Shown here piece by piece: positions 36,891 through 45,433 of a stretch of DNA of 64,000 nucleotides. Position 1 is the stretch's first letter. The number at the start of each line of letters is the position of its first letter. The position numbers were made by a program, and so were the translations under genes. The notes beneath the pieces were generated by a model, which was given only the letters and a program-made list of their open reading frames with translations, was not told the DNA's origin and made no database searches. Source of the DNA: Metabacillus malikii (GTDB taxonomy: Bacteria; Bacillota; Bacilli; Bacillales; Bacillaceae); the NCBI RefSeq assembly GCF_030813355.1, contig NZ_JAUSUD010000008.1:105276-169275 (forward strand), given 5' to 3'.

Positions 36891-36946
36891 GGTTCTTGCT
36901 TTTAAATCGGAATAAGTTTCCGTACTGACCTAAACATTGGAATTTG

Positions 36947-36996
36947 TCATAGACCTCTGCATCCTAGAGTAGGTAAGCGTGGTCTATGACTTTCTT
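36947..36996 (+). terminator. Possible terminator after the SEC-C gene
   Basis: TCATAGACC pairs with GGTCTATGA across a 25-nt loop, followed by CTTTCTTC. The remaining part of 36891-37328 shows no gene. Confidence 0.55.
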
Positions 36997-37328
36997 CAAG
37001 GAGTTTATTGTTATTTATGCTAATGGTTATGCCTCTATTTCTTTTCACACCAACTCATTCAATTAATCTGCACCTTCTTCCTTTAATATTTCCACTCACA
37101 TTCCTAGGCCTTTTTCCTTCATTCTGAAACAACTGCCTTATTCACCTTTTACACTTAGAAAATTAATAAAACTTAAGTTCTTGATTCAAATGCATTAGTA
37201 CTTGTTAGAGTTAAATAACAAATACCTTTTATTTAGAATAATGAATTTGAAGTTTCCTTGCATCATCATTAAAATGGGAATCAATCACCAGTATATAACC
37301 AATTTACTAAATGTTTTGAAATCTCTTG

Positions 37329-37357
37329 TTGACAACCTTCTAAAAAGGATTTACATT
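37329..37357 (+). promoter_or_regulatory. SigA-type promoter of the siderophore ABC operon
   Basis: TTGACA (37329-37334) and TACATT (37352-37357) are separated by 17 nt. The Fur box begins 3 nt downstream of the -10 box. Confidence 0.75.
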
Positions 37358-37360
37358 ATT

Positions 37361-37379
37361 GATATTGATAATTATTATC
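37361..37379. promoter_or_regulatory. Fur box at the siderophore ABC operon
   Basis: GATATTGATAATTATTATC matches the 19-bp Fur consensus at 17 of 19 positions and overlaps the expected transcription start. Confidence 0.88.
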
Positions 37380-37411
37380 AATTAATCTTAAAATAAGGAA
37401 GGATAAACATA

Positions 37412-38485
37412 ATGATTACAAAACAAAAAATGCCTTTATTCTTAACATTACTGCTTGTGATGTTTATGATTGCTCTAGCTGGTTGTTCAAGTGAACAAAC
37501 AGGTACAAAGTCTGAAACAACTTCGACTGAAGAATCTAATAAGAAAACAACGAAGTCTGATGGAACAACAACTGAATACCCAATCGTGATTAAACATGCA
37601 CTTGGAGAGACAACAATTGAAAAGAAACCTGAACGCGTTGCTACGATTCAATGGTCAAATCATGACGTAGCTCTTTCACTCGGTGTAGTGCCTGTAGGTT
37701 TTTCAGCTGCTAACTATGGTGTTCAAGATGAAAGTGGTATGTTACCTTGGACTGCGGATAAGATAAAAGATCTTGGTGCAGAAACGCCAACTATCTTCCA
37801 GGATACTGACGGTTTAGATTTTGAAGCCGTTGCTGATACGAATCCAGATGTCATTCTTGCTGCATATTCAGGTATTACTCAAGAAGAATATGATACATTA
37901 AGTGAAATCGCTCCAGTTATTGCCTATCAAACTAGTCCTTGGGTAGCTTCATGGCGTGAACAAGTTACATACAATTCAATGGCTATGGGAATGGAAGAAG
38001 AAGGTAAACAACTTATTGCCGATACAGAGAAATTAATTGAAGAGAAAGTGAGTAAACACTCTGAAATTAAAGGTAAAAAAGCTGCATTCGTAAGTATGAG
38101 TGCCGATGATTTGTCTAAGTTCTATATCTACACACCAGACGATCCACGTGGTGCATTCCTTTCTGAGTTAGGAATGGAATACCCAGAAAGCATTACAAGT
38201 CAAATCACTGATCCAAATAATTTTTATCTAGAAGTAAGTGCTGAAAATGCAGATATGCTTAATGATGCTGACATTTTGATATCGTATGGTCATAAAGATA
38301 CTCTAGCTGCTCTACAAGCTGATCCAATACTAGGTAAGATTCCAGCAATAGAAAGAGGTTCTATTGTCATTATTGAAGATAACACTCCTCTTGCAGCTGC
38401 AGGTACTCCAAGTCCACTCTCGATTGAATATTCAATTGATGAGTACTTAACGTTACTCTCAGAAGCTGTAAGCAAAATAAAATAA
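37412..38485 (+). CDS. Iron-siderophore ABC transporter substrate-binding lipoprotein (357 aa)
   Basis: This has a lipoprotein signal with lipobox LAGC at about residue 25, then a Thr/Ser/Lys linker. The TroA-type fold starts at YPIVIKHALGETTIEKKPER and contains WSNHDVALSLGVVPVGFSAA. It belongs to the FepB/FecB type. AAGGAAGG precedes the ATG. It is the first gene of a four-gene operon with two FecCD permeases and a FhuC-like ATPase under a Fur-boxed SigA promoter. The siderophore is unknown. Confidence 0.9.
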   Translation: MITKQKMPLFLTLLLVMFMIALAGCSSEQTGTKSETTSTEESNKKTTKSDGTTTEYPIVIKHALGETTIEKKPERVATIQWSNHDVALSLGVVPVGFSAANYGVQDESGMLPWTADKIKDLGAETPTIFQDTDGLDFEAVADTNPDVILAAYSGITQEEYDTLSEIAPVIAYQTSPWVASWREQVTYNSMAMGMEEEGKQLIADTEKLIEEKVSKHSEIKGKKAAFVSMSADDLSKFYIYTPDDPRGAFLSELGMEYPESITSQITDPNNFYLEVSAENADMLNDADILISYGHKDTLAALQADPILGKIPAIERGSIVIIEDNTPLAAAGTPSPLSIEYSIDEYLTLLSEAVSKIK

Positions 38486-38486
38486 G

Positions 38487-39521
38487 ATGAATCATACATC
38501 CGTTTCAAAAAATAAGCAGTTACTTTTACCGAAAAACTTCATAAAAGTTCTTATACTTTCTATTGTATTACTCGGTATATGTATAATAGCTTCTCTTGCT
38601 TTTGGATCTCGTATAGTTGGATGGACTGAACTAATCGATGGCCTATTCCGTCCTGAAGTTCAATCCCACGGAGCAAATGTAGTTCGTCAAAGAATCGCTC
38701 GAACTGCCTTTAGTTTGATGTGTGGTGCTGCGTTAGGGATTTCGGGGTCTCTCATGCAATCAGTTACACGTAACCCTATTGCAGACCCTAGCATTTTAGG
38801 AGTTAACACAGGAGCAGCACTATTTGTCGTTTGCGGAATATCCTTTTTTAATATAGGTACCGCTAACGAATACATTTGGCTTGCTTTAGCAGGAGCAATC
38901 ATAACTGCCATTATTGTATTCGGAATTGGTTCAATGGGGAGTGGCGGTGCCACCCCCCTTAAACTCGTTTTAGCAGGTGCTGCTACGAGCGCTGCATTAT
39001 CATCTCTCGTAATGGCCATCATGATTCCTCGCTCTAACGTTATGGATCAATTTAGATTTTGGCAGGTAGGTAGTGTTGGTGCAGGAGATTGGAACTCTAT
39101 CTCCCTTTTTACTCCATTTCTTATTGTTGGAATATTAATTGCATTGTTCACTGCTCCAGCACTCAATGCATTAGCATTAGGTGATGAGGCTGCTAAAGGA
39201 TTAGGTGTACGTACAGGAACACTTAGGCTTGTTTCTGCCTTAGGAGGAGTGCTATTGTGCGGTGCAGCTACAGCACTTGCAGGTCCTATTGGCTTTATAG
39301 GTTTATTAGCAACACATGTGATTCGACTCGTCATCGGCCCTGACTTACGATACATTATCCCAATGTCTGCGTTATCAGGTGCCATTATTTTAACAATAGC
39401 AGATGTATTCGGTCGGATTTTAGGGAGTCCTGGCGAGCTTGAAGTTGGTGTAGTTACAGCTTTTATTGGGGCACCAATTTTAATCTTAATAACTATGAAA
39501 GCGAAAATGCGTGCGTTATGA
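38487..39521 (+). CDS. FecCD-family siderophore permease (344 aa)
   Basis: Family segments are RIARTAFSLMCGAALGISGS, QSVTRNPIADPSILGVNTGA and GPIGFIGLLATHVIRLVIGP. About ten membrane spans. The start is one base after the upstream stop codon, and the end overlaps the next gene by 4 nt (ATGA), so translation is coupled. Confidence 0.9.
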   Translation: MNHTSVSKNKQLLLPKNFIKVLILSIVLLGICIIASLAFGSRIVGWTELIDGLFRPEVQSHGANVVRQRIARTAFSLMCGAALGISGSLMQSVTRNPIADPSILGVNTGAALFVVCGISFFNIGTANEYIWLALAGAIITAIIVFGIGSMGSGGATPLKLVLAGAATSAALSSLVMAIMIPRSNVMDQFRFWQVGSVGAGDWNSISLFTPFLIVGILIALFTAPALNALALGDEAAKGLGVRTGTLRLVSALGGVLLCGAATALAGPIGFIGLLATHVIRLVIGPDLRYIIPMSALSGAIILTIADVFGRILGSPGELEVGVVTAFIGAPILILITMKAKMRAL

Positions 39522-40549
39522 TAAATGAATCTATGAATCTTATAATGATAGGTAGAATAAAAAGACGTCGCCGTTTTATCCTCGTTACTTCTTTACTTGC
39601 AACCATTGCTTTTGTACTTTGCTCTGCAATGCTTATGCTAGGAAACACGATTTATCCTGTTTCAGAGGTCATCAGAGTTCTACTAGGCGAGAAAGTAAAA
39701 GGTGCATCTTTTGCAGTAGAGACAATACGTTTCCCTAGAATGGTGGCAGGTGTTTTTTCTGGATTTGCTTTTGGGGTTGCTGGGCATATATTTCAAACAA
39801 TGCTTCGTAACCCCCTAGCAAACCCAAACGTTATCGGAATAACAGCGGGGTCAAGCGCTGCTGCTGTTTTCTGTATTATCGTTCTACATGCAAGTAATGC
39901 CTTTGTTTCTATTGCCTCTATTTTTGGCGGACTTGCTACAGTAATCGTTATTTTTTTATTGTCAAAAAGTCATTCATTTTCAATTGGACGACTAATATTA
40001 ATAGGAATTGGCATTCAAGCTATGCTAAATGCTGTCATATCTTATTTATTACTTATCGGTCAGCAGCATGATATCCCTACTGCCATGAGATGGCTCAGCG
40101 GCAGTTTAAACGGTGCTAAAATGGAAAATCTTTATCCTCTAATCGTTACAGTACTACTATTCACACCCATTATCATCGCTTTTGGGAAACGATTAGACAT
40201 GCTAGAACTTGGAGAGCAAACAGCAACTTCACTAGGGGTTGATACTAATAAGACACGACTTGTGCTAATTATTAGTTCGGTACTTATCATTGCGTTAGCT
40301 ACCTCTGCAACTGGACCTATCGCATTTGTTGCATTTCTTTCTGGACCTATCGCAAAAAGATTAGTTGGTGTTGGGATTTCAAGCATTATTCCAGCAGGTC
40401 TTGTTGGCGTCATCTTAGTTTTAGCATCAGATCTTGTAGGACAATTTGCATTCGTTGCTAGATACCCTGTAGGTGTCATTACAGGTATTCTTGGAGCACC
40501 TTACTTGATTTACTTGCTAATCCAAATGAATCGAAAGGGAGATTTATAA
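39518..40549 (+). CDS. FecCD-family siderophore permease (343 aa)
   Basis: This is the second permease, with IRFPRMVAGVFSGFAFGVAG, QTMLRNPLANPNVIGITAGS and TGPIAFVAFLSGPIAKRLVG. It overlaps both neighbours (ATGA upstream, TAATG downstream). Heterodimer with the preceding permease is expected. Confidence 0.9.
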   Translation: MINESMNLIMIGRIKRRRRFILVTSLLATIAFVLCSAMLMLGNTIYPVSEVIRVLLGEKVKGASFAVETIRFPRMVAGVFSGFAFGVAGHIFQTMLRNPLANPNVIGITAGSSAAAVFCIIVLHASNAFVSIASIFGGLATVIVIFLLSKSHSFSIGRLILIGIGIQAMLNAVISYLLLIGQQHDIPTAMRWLSGSLNGAKMENLYPLIVTVLLFTPIIIAFGKRLDMLELGEQTATSLGVDTNKTRLVLIISSVLIIALATSATGPIAFVAFLSGPIAKRLVGVGISSIIPAGLVGVILVLASDLVGQFAFVARYPVGVITGILGAPYLIYLLIQMNRKGDL

Positions 40550-41364
40550 TGAAACCAACTCATGCTTTACAAGCTGAAAGAATCAGTGCTGGATATGATA
40601 ATAAAACGATATTACATGATGTAAGTCTTTCAATTCCAAGAAATAAAATAAGCATCATTATTGGTTCGAATGGTTGCGGTAAATCTACATTACTTAAAAC
40701 AATGGCTAGACTTATCAAACCTACTTCTGGACAAGTGACCTTGGGAGGGAGGCCCATTCATAAAATACCACCGAAGCAATTGTCTCGTATATTAGGGCTC
40801 TTGCCTCAATCACCGATCGTCCCTGAGGGAATAACCGTTGCAGATTTAGTTGGACGAGGAAGATACCCTCATCAAACATTTTTAAAGGGCTGGACAAAAA
40901 ATGATTATAAAGCCGTTGCAGAGGCAATGGAAATTATGAATATTACAGAATTTGCCGACCGGCATATTGACGAGCTTTCAGGTGGGCAAAGACAGCGTGT
41001 ATGGATTGCTATGGCTTTGGCACAAAAAACAGATATACTGTTTCTTGATGAACCAACAACTTATTTAGATATTACCTATCAAGTTGAAATTCTCGACATG
41101 CTCACAGACCTTAACCGGAAATACGGAACAACGATTGTCATGGTGCTTCATGATATCAACCTGTCAGCTCGTTATGCAGACCATATTTTTGCATTGCAAA
41201 ATGGAAAACTGATTGCTGAGGGAGAACCATCAGAAATTATTACAAGTACATTGATTGAAGATATTTTCGGACTCCATTGTAACGTAATAAATGACCCTGT
41301 TTCTGACTCTCCCTTTGTAGTACCAATTGGACGACACCATAATAAATTAAAGATGTATTCTTAA
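40549..41364 (+). CDS. Siderophore ABC transporter ATP-binding protein (FhuC/FepC-like, 271 aa)
   Basis: This is an intact ATPase with Walker A GSNGCGKST, signature ELSGGQRQRVWIAMALAQ, Walker B ILFLDEPTTYLD and H-loop VLHDINLSARYAD. GLLPQSPIVPEGITVADLV and RYPHQ are typical of FhuC/FepC. The start overlaps the permease stop (TAATG). It is the only siderophore-type ATPase in the window, so it may also energise the ATPase-less system at 14-17 kb, as YusV does for several B. subtilis transporters (inference). Confidence 0.92.
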   Translation: MKPTHALQAERISAGYDNKTILHDVSLSIPRNKISIIIGSNGCGKSTLLKTMARLIKPTSGQVTLGGRPIHKIPPKQLSRILGLLPQSPIVPEGITVADLVGRGRYPHQTFLKGWTKNDYKAVAEAMEIMNITEFADRHIDELSGGQRQRVWIAMALAQKTDILFLDEPTTYLDITYQVEILDMLTDLNRKYGTTIVMVLHDINLSARYADHIFALQNGKLIAEGEPSEIITSTLIEDIFGLHCNVINDPVSDSPFVVPIGRHHNKLKMYS

Positions 41365-41386
41365 TAAAGACTAATGTTTCAACACA

Positions 41387-41431
41387 AGGCCATGGTAAGT
41401 GTTCACTTTACTTCCCATGGCCTGTGTATTT
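41387..41431 (+). terminator. Terminator after the siderophore operon
   Basis: AGGCCATGG with AAGT pairs with ACTT and CCATGGCCT, 23 nt after the stop codon. The T-tract is weak. Confidence 0.7.
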
Positions 41432-41511
41432 CATATAGACCTAATTTCCATTAAGACAGTAATTAATGAACTAATATAAAGTCACCTATCTTAAACTTCA
41501 ATTTTTCATAG

Positions 41512-41540
41512 TTGACAAATAATAGAATATTTGTTAATTT
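41512..41540 (+). promoter_or_regulatory. Promoter of the tetR gene
   Basis: TTGACA (41512-41517) and TAATTT (41535-41540) are spaced by 17 nt. The downstream operator palindrome begins inside the -10 box. Confidence 0.75.
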
Positions 41541-41567
41541 GTATGCAAGTAATTACTTACATACAAA
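41538..41567. promoter_or_regulatory. TetR autoregulatory operator, 30-bp palindrome
   Basis: The 15-nt half TTTGTATGCAAGTAA is repeated inverted with one mismatch, centred at AAGTAATTACTT. It covers the transcription start and ribosome binding site region. The AAGTAA/TTACTT core recurs at 42174-42189. Confidence 0.88.
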
Positions 41568-41579
41568 GGAGTCTCACTA

Positions 41580-42152
41580 ATGGACACAAAGGCTACCATC
41601 TTACAGGCGGCAATAGAGTTATTTAAGGAAAAAGGGTTTAAAGGAGCTACAACTCGGGCGATTGCACATAAGTCTGGAGTAAATGAAGTAACAATATTTC
41701 GCCACTTTCAAAATAAGGAAGGCTTGATTAAAGCTGCCTTCGAACAAACTTCGTATGCCCCTGCTTTATCAAATATATTCGAAAAGCATACTTCCGGGAT
41801 TCTTGAACAAGATTTACTTCATTTTTCAAAAGTGTACCAAAGATTTTTGAAGGAAAATAGTGATCTAATCTTAATTAGCCTACAGGAATCCAGTATGGCA
41901 GAATACTTCGCTAAAGAGATAATCAAAATACCAAGGCAACTTAAGGAGGCATTGATTACATATTTCTCCAAGATGCAGGAAGAAGGAAAGATTATCGATA
42001 CAAATCTAGAAGCTCAAGCATTGACTTTCATTTGGATAAACTTTGGTTATTTCCAATCTTCGGTTAAACATCAAGCAGAGATTACAAGTATCACTGAAGA
42101 GGAATTTTTTAATACAAGTATCTCTACTTTTGCTAGAGGCTTAACACCCTAG
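41580..42152 (+). CDS. TetR-family transcriptional regulator (190 aa)
   Basis: The N-terminal helix-turn-helix has AIELFKEKGFKGATTRAIAH and SGVNEVTIFRHFQNKEGLIK, as in TetR repressors. The C-terminal ligand domain (about 60-190) is divergent. CAAAGGAG precedes the ATG. A 30-bp palindrome over its promoter and a second copy of the core in front of the next gene suggest it represses itself and the neighbouring membrane protein. Confidence 0.9.
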   Translation: MDTKATILQAAIELFKEKGFKGATTRAIAHKSGVNEVTIFRHFQNKEGLIKAAFEQTSYAPALSNIFEKHTSGILEQDLLHFSKVYQRFLKENSDLILISLQESSMAEYFAKEIIKIPRQLKEALITYFSKMQEEGKIIDTNLEAQALTFIWINFGYFQSSVKHQAEITSITEEEFFNTSISTFARGLTP

Positions 42153-42173
42153 CATTTTATTTAACGAGAACGC

Positions 42174-42189
42174 AAGTAAGTACTTACTT
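42174..42189. promoter_or_regulatory. Second TetR operator in front of the membrane protein gene
   Basis: AAGTAAGTACTTACTT is a perfect 16-bp palindrome sharing the AAGTAA/TTACTT core with the operator at 41538-41567. It lies 18 nt upstream of the ATG at 42208. Confidence 0.8.
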
Positions 42190-42207
42190 AGTATCGGAGG
42201 AATATAG

Positions 42208-42786
42208 ATGGATAACAAGACACAGATACCAAAAAATTTTATTTTCTCGTTTCTTTTAGGTATTCCCTTTCTTATCGCTTGGATAGGCTTTACTGCAGTA
42301 GCTGCAAAAGATGGACGAGAGCAAATAACTGATTGGTTTGACCCAATGCTAGCAGGTTTAACACTTTTGGCGATTCTAGCAATTCAACTTGTTTTTATGT
42401 TACTTTGGCCACAGTTAAAAGACTCCTACATAAAGAACGGAATTACATTTGCACTGACAGCTGCCCAATGGTTTTACATCTTTGGAGAAATTTTATCCAA
42501 CACGATCACAATAGGTGAGCCGCCAAAGGATATAGGCTCCTTATTTGAAATAACAGCAGGGGTAATTTTGTTTTTCGCATCCATTACATTAATCGGTTTA
42601 TATATCAAGGAACAACTTAAAAACCATATGAAAAGTCTTGGAGCAAGATTACTAATATTGCTTACTATATTCCTTTTCTTTGGCATGGTATGGTGGTTTA
42701 CACATCCGATTGATCAGAGTGAACCTGGGGCGCCTTCCTATGTGGAGGGTAATCCGATATATAACTTTTTCCATGGTCTTTGGTGA
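42208..42786 (+). CDS. TetR-controlled membrane protein of unknown function (192 aa)
   Basis: Five hydrophobic segments are visible (about 10-32, 45-68, 78-98, 110-130, 143-162). A DWFDPMLAG segment follows the first span, and the C-terminal tail has WWFTHPIDQ and ENPIYNFFHGLW-like sequence (EGNPIYNFFHGLW). CGGAGG precedes the ATG. No family is recognised. Repression by the upstream TetR through the operator at 42174 suggests a stress- or compound-induced membrane function (inference). Confidence 0.75.
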   Translation: MDNKTQIPKNFIFSFLLGIPFLIAWIGFTAVAAKDGREQITDWFDPMLAGLTLLAILAIQLVFMLLWPQLKDSYIKNGITFALTAAQWFYIFGEILSNTITIGEPPKDIGSLFEITAGVILFFASITLIGLYIKEQLKNHMKSLGARLLILLTIFLFFGMVWWFTHPIDQSEPGAPSYVEGNPIYNFFHGLW

Positions 42787-42845
42787 CCCCGATTAATTTA
42801 TGTACATGTACTTAAAAGAATGATTATCTTATAGCGGATACTAGT

Positions 42846-43300
42846 GAGGCTGGGACAAAACAAAAAACAACCTAGCTAAATACGAACATTATTTTTAGAG
42901 GTTCAATGTTACATATTCTGTAAAGGTTGATTGGAGCTGACCTGAGAGACTCCTGCGGGATGCGTGGGAGGGGTGAGACCCCGCAGGCATTTACGCTGAG
43001 GAGTACGAAAAGTGGAGGCGGCTTGCCCATCGACGTACAAACTGGAGGGGCATCGACTGAGATAAAGGAATCACGATGAGCCGAATGGCGAACCGATGAT
43101 GACTTATCGTATGGAGGTGACCTGAAGTTTGCTAACGGGTAGCCGCTGTAGCTAGACAGGCTCAGCACCCACCCCGCGGAAAGCGAGTACTGTAGCGGAA
43201 GTCAACCAGAACGTCTACCCTGTAAAAACGAATGTATAAATAGAAATATCACCTAATAGTTTGTATTTTTCTTATCTTTAAAACCTTTTGTCTCAGCCTC
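42846..43300. repeat. 455-bp GC-rich dispersed repeat bounded by inverted repeats
   Basis: GAGGCTGGGACAAAA (42846-42860) is repeated inverted with one mismatch at 43286-43300, followed by TTTTATATTTTT. Between them, 42920-43210 is GC-rich and full of small hairpins, such as CCTGCGGG/CCCCGCAGG, with ATGCGTGGGAGGGGTGAG and GCGGAAAGCGAGTACTG. A shorter inverted relative lies at 2165-2275. No protein is encoded. The whole unit could be transcribed as one long hairpin ending in a terminator. Similar GC-rich repeats are widespread in Bacillaceae genomes (known by experience, not searched). Confidence 0.8.
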
Positions 43301-43415
43301 TTTTATATTTTTATTTATAATTGATGAAATCTATTTAACTTCAATTGTCTTTCTCTATAATTCCGTAAACTTTTCATTTAAATATTCTTTTAAGGTTCTC
43401 ACGTTGTATATAACA

Positions 43416-43453
43416 CCAAAAAACAAAAGGGAGCTGTCATGCCAGCCCCCTTG
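43416..43453 (-). terminator. Terminator after the GntR gene
   Basis: GGGAGCTG pairs with CAGCCCCC around a short loop; on the minus strand it is followed by TTTTGTTTTTTGG just past the stop codon at 43455. Confidence 0.85.
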
Positions 43454-43454
43454 C

Positions 43455-43820
43455 CTAATATACATTCTTCAACATTTCCAACACCTCATCCAAGGTAAGA
43501 CCAAAGGATTTATAATAGGAGGTGTCGAGTAGCATTTGCTTAAGGATCATTTCATCGCGAATTTGCAATTTCCGTTCGGAGGATAATTCAGCAACAAAAC
43601 ACCCTTTTCCCTTTATGGTATTGATTAATCCGCTTCTTTCTAGTTCCTCCCAAGCCTTTTTAACGGTAATCACACTGATGCTAAGCTCCTGAGCCGCTTG
43701 TCGGATCGGTGGAAGACAATAGCCGTTTTCCAACTCCCCTTTCAAAATTTGGGCGCTAATCTGCTCAAAAAGTTGTTGATAAATCGGCTTTTCAGATGCG
43801 TTTGAGATTGCAATGTTCAT
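43455..43820 (-). CDS. GntR-family regulator, YtrA subfamily (121 aa)
   Basis: This short GntR protein has only the winged helix (about 10-78: IYQQLFEQISAQILKGELE and SVITVKKAWEELERSGLINT) and a short helical tail, as in YtrA. It overlaps the permease stop codon (TAATG), so it is the last gene of the ABC operon; in many relatives the regulator is the first gene. A GTATATAC-containing palindrome in the operon promoter is a plausible binding site. Confidence 0.9.
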   Translation of the reverse strand: MNIAISNASEKPIYQQLFEQISAQILKGELENGYCLPPIRQAAQELSISVITVKKAWEELERSGLINTIKGKGCFVAELSSERKLQIRDEMILKQMLLDTSYYKSFGLTLDEVLEMLKNVY

Positions 43821-44473
43821 TAAATTTCCACTCGGGTGAATCGTTTGACAGCGAGCCGATAGGCAATGATGGAAAACGCCGCAAAGATTAAAATTCCAGC
43901 TATTAGGATGAAAATTTGGGTCGTCACTTGTTGGGCATCAGTCCCATAGAAGATACCATTCACTACCGAATTTTGAATACCAAGCCATTGGGAGATTCCG
44001 GCGAACAGCATAGCAGCCGTAACAGCATTGAAAAGCGCCCATCCGAATTTATAAGCCGTCTTATAATACATCGGGATAAAGATAAGGTTGAAAATCGCAA
44101 GCATGATAAGATTTAAGCCCCAGAAACCCATATTAGGCGGGTAGAAATAATAGGTTAGGTTCGGATATATAATCATTGAAATGGAACCGAAGATTGCGGC
44201 AATCACAATATGCAGCAGTTCAAAACCGACGATAACGGTTACCCTTGCCTTTACCATATCTCGTTTGGTGACGGGCATTACAGATGTAAACATCAAATCG
44301 TTTTGTGCTTTAAATTGGTTAAACACATTCGGAATCGTAATCCAGCAGAAGTATAACAACACAATAAAATAAATCCAACCGGGAATGAGCATTAAAGCAC
44401 CAAACAAGAAAGGAAACAAGAAAAAAAACGGAGGCACAGCTAATTTAATATCTTTCACAACTAGGTTATACAT
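43820..44473 (-). CDS. ABC-2 type membrane subunit (217 aa)
   Basis: This permease has about six spans, starting MYNLVVKDIKLAVPPFFFLF, with a cytosolic segment SVMPVTKRDMVKARVTVIVG typical of YtrC/YhcI-like and bacitracin-exporter-like permeases. The ATG at 44473 is 6 nt after GGAGG; an earlier ATG at 44479 abuts the site. It overlaps the ATPase gene by 8 nt. Confidence 0.85.
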   Translation of the reverse strand: MYNLVVKDIKLAVPPFFFLFPFLFGALMLIPGWIYFIVLLYFCWITIPNVFNQFKAQNDLMFTSVMPVTKRDMVKARVTVIVGFELLHIVIAAIFGSISMIIYPNLTYYFYPPNMGFWGLNLIMLAIFNLIFIPMYYKTAYKFGWALFNAVTAAMLFAGISQWLGIQNSVVNGIFYGTDAQQVTTQIFILIAGILIFAAFSIIAYRLAVKRFTRVEI

Positions 44474-45320
44474 ACTCATCCTCCTTTTTCGCAAAATAGA
44501 CCATGATTTCCTCAAGGCTCGGCGTGGCAGCCTTTATGTTCCAGGAGATATCGTAATTCTGCGCAAGTATTAAACCCGTAAATCCAAAAGAATTTATCTT
44601 ATAGGAGATTAATCTGTCCTTCACTTCATTCAGTTGAGTTGCAGTACCATTTAAAAGGAGATAGGATTCTTTAAACTCTTCTTTCTCTCCACTACGGACA
44701 ATTTTCCCATTTTCAATAAAGGTTATATAATCGGCACACTTCTCCAGGTCTGAAGTGATATGCGTGGAGAACAAAATACTAATCTCGCCATCGGCGACAA
44801 GCCCTTGGAAAATATCCAACATTTCGTCTCTTGCTACCGGGTCAAGCCCACTTGTTGGTTCATCGAGAATAAGAAGTTTTGCCCCATGGGACAAGGCAAT
44901 GGCAATACTATATTTCACCTTCATTCCCGTCGATAATTCGGCTATCCTTTTGTTTTCATCCAACTTGAATTTCTGAAGGTAACTGCGGTACGTTTCATTA
45001 TCCCAATTAGCATAAAACCTCTTAATTACATTAGTCAAGGCCTTCAATTTGCTTCGGGTATAAAAGTCCACGCCGCCCATGGCATAACCAATTTCCTGTT
45101 TCAACTCAAGTTCGTACTCAGCCATATTCCTCCCGAATATATGAATTTCTCCACTGTCCAAGTGAGTCATATTCAAAATTGTTTTTATTGTCGTCGTTTT
45201 CCCTGCACCGTTTGCACCGATAAAACCCATAATATAGCCCTTTTCCAGTTGAAACGATACATTTTTAAGTTGAAAATTGTGATAACTCTTATTTACGTTT
45301 CGAATGTCTAATGCAAGCAC
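44466..45320 (-). CDS. ABC transporter ATP-binding protein, YtrB-like (284 aa)
   Basis: This has Walker A GANGAGKTTT, signature ELSTGMKVKYSIAIALSH, Walker B LLILDEPTSGLD and H-loop FSTHITSDLEKC. A C-terminal regulatory part of about 75 residues follows. An ATG at 45329 directly touches GGGAGGG; GTG 45320 is 9 nt away and is taken as start, but both are possible. It forms an ATPase-permease-GntR operon resembling ytr systems, which respond to cell-wall antibiotics. The substrate is not known. Confidence 0.88.
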   Translation of the reverse strand: MLALDIRNVNKSYHNFQLKNVSFQLEKGYIMGFIGANGAGKTTTIKTILNMTHLDSGEIHIFGRNMAEYELELKQEIGYAMGGVDFYTRSKLKALTNVIKRFYANWDNETYRSYLQKFKLDENKRIAELSTGMKVKYSIAIALSHGAKLLILDEPTSGLDPVARDEMLDIFQGLVADGEISILFSTHITSDLEKCADYITFIENGKIVRSGEKEEFKESYLLLNGTATQLNEVKDRLISYKINSFGFTGLILAQNYDISWNIKAATPSLEEIMVYFAKKEDEYV

Positions 45321-45351
45321 TTTATACATCCCTCCCTATTAAATTGTGATT

Positions 45352-45394
45352 ATCGTATATACACAATATATATTGATTGAGTTAATTTTGTCAA
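45352..45394 (-). promoter_or_regulatory. Promoter and GntR operator of the ABC operon
   Basis: On the minus strand TTGACA (45394-45389) and TATATT (45370-45365) are spaced by 18 nt. They are followed by ATTGTGTATATACGAT, an imperfect palindrome with a GTATATAC centre, matching the style of YtrA-type operators. Confidence 0.65.
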
Positions 45395-45433
45395 TACTTA
45401 CCACAAAAAATATCTTAGGGAGTTATTACAATC

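Noticed and set aside
42872..43168. Minus-strand open frame of 98 residues
   Set aside because: It lies inside the GC-rich dispersed repeat, has no ribosome binding site and no protein-like motif.
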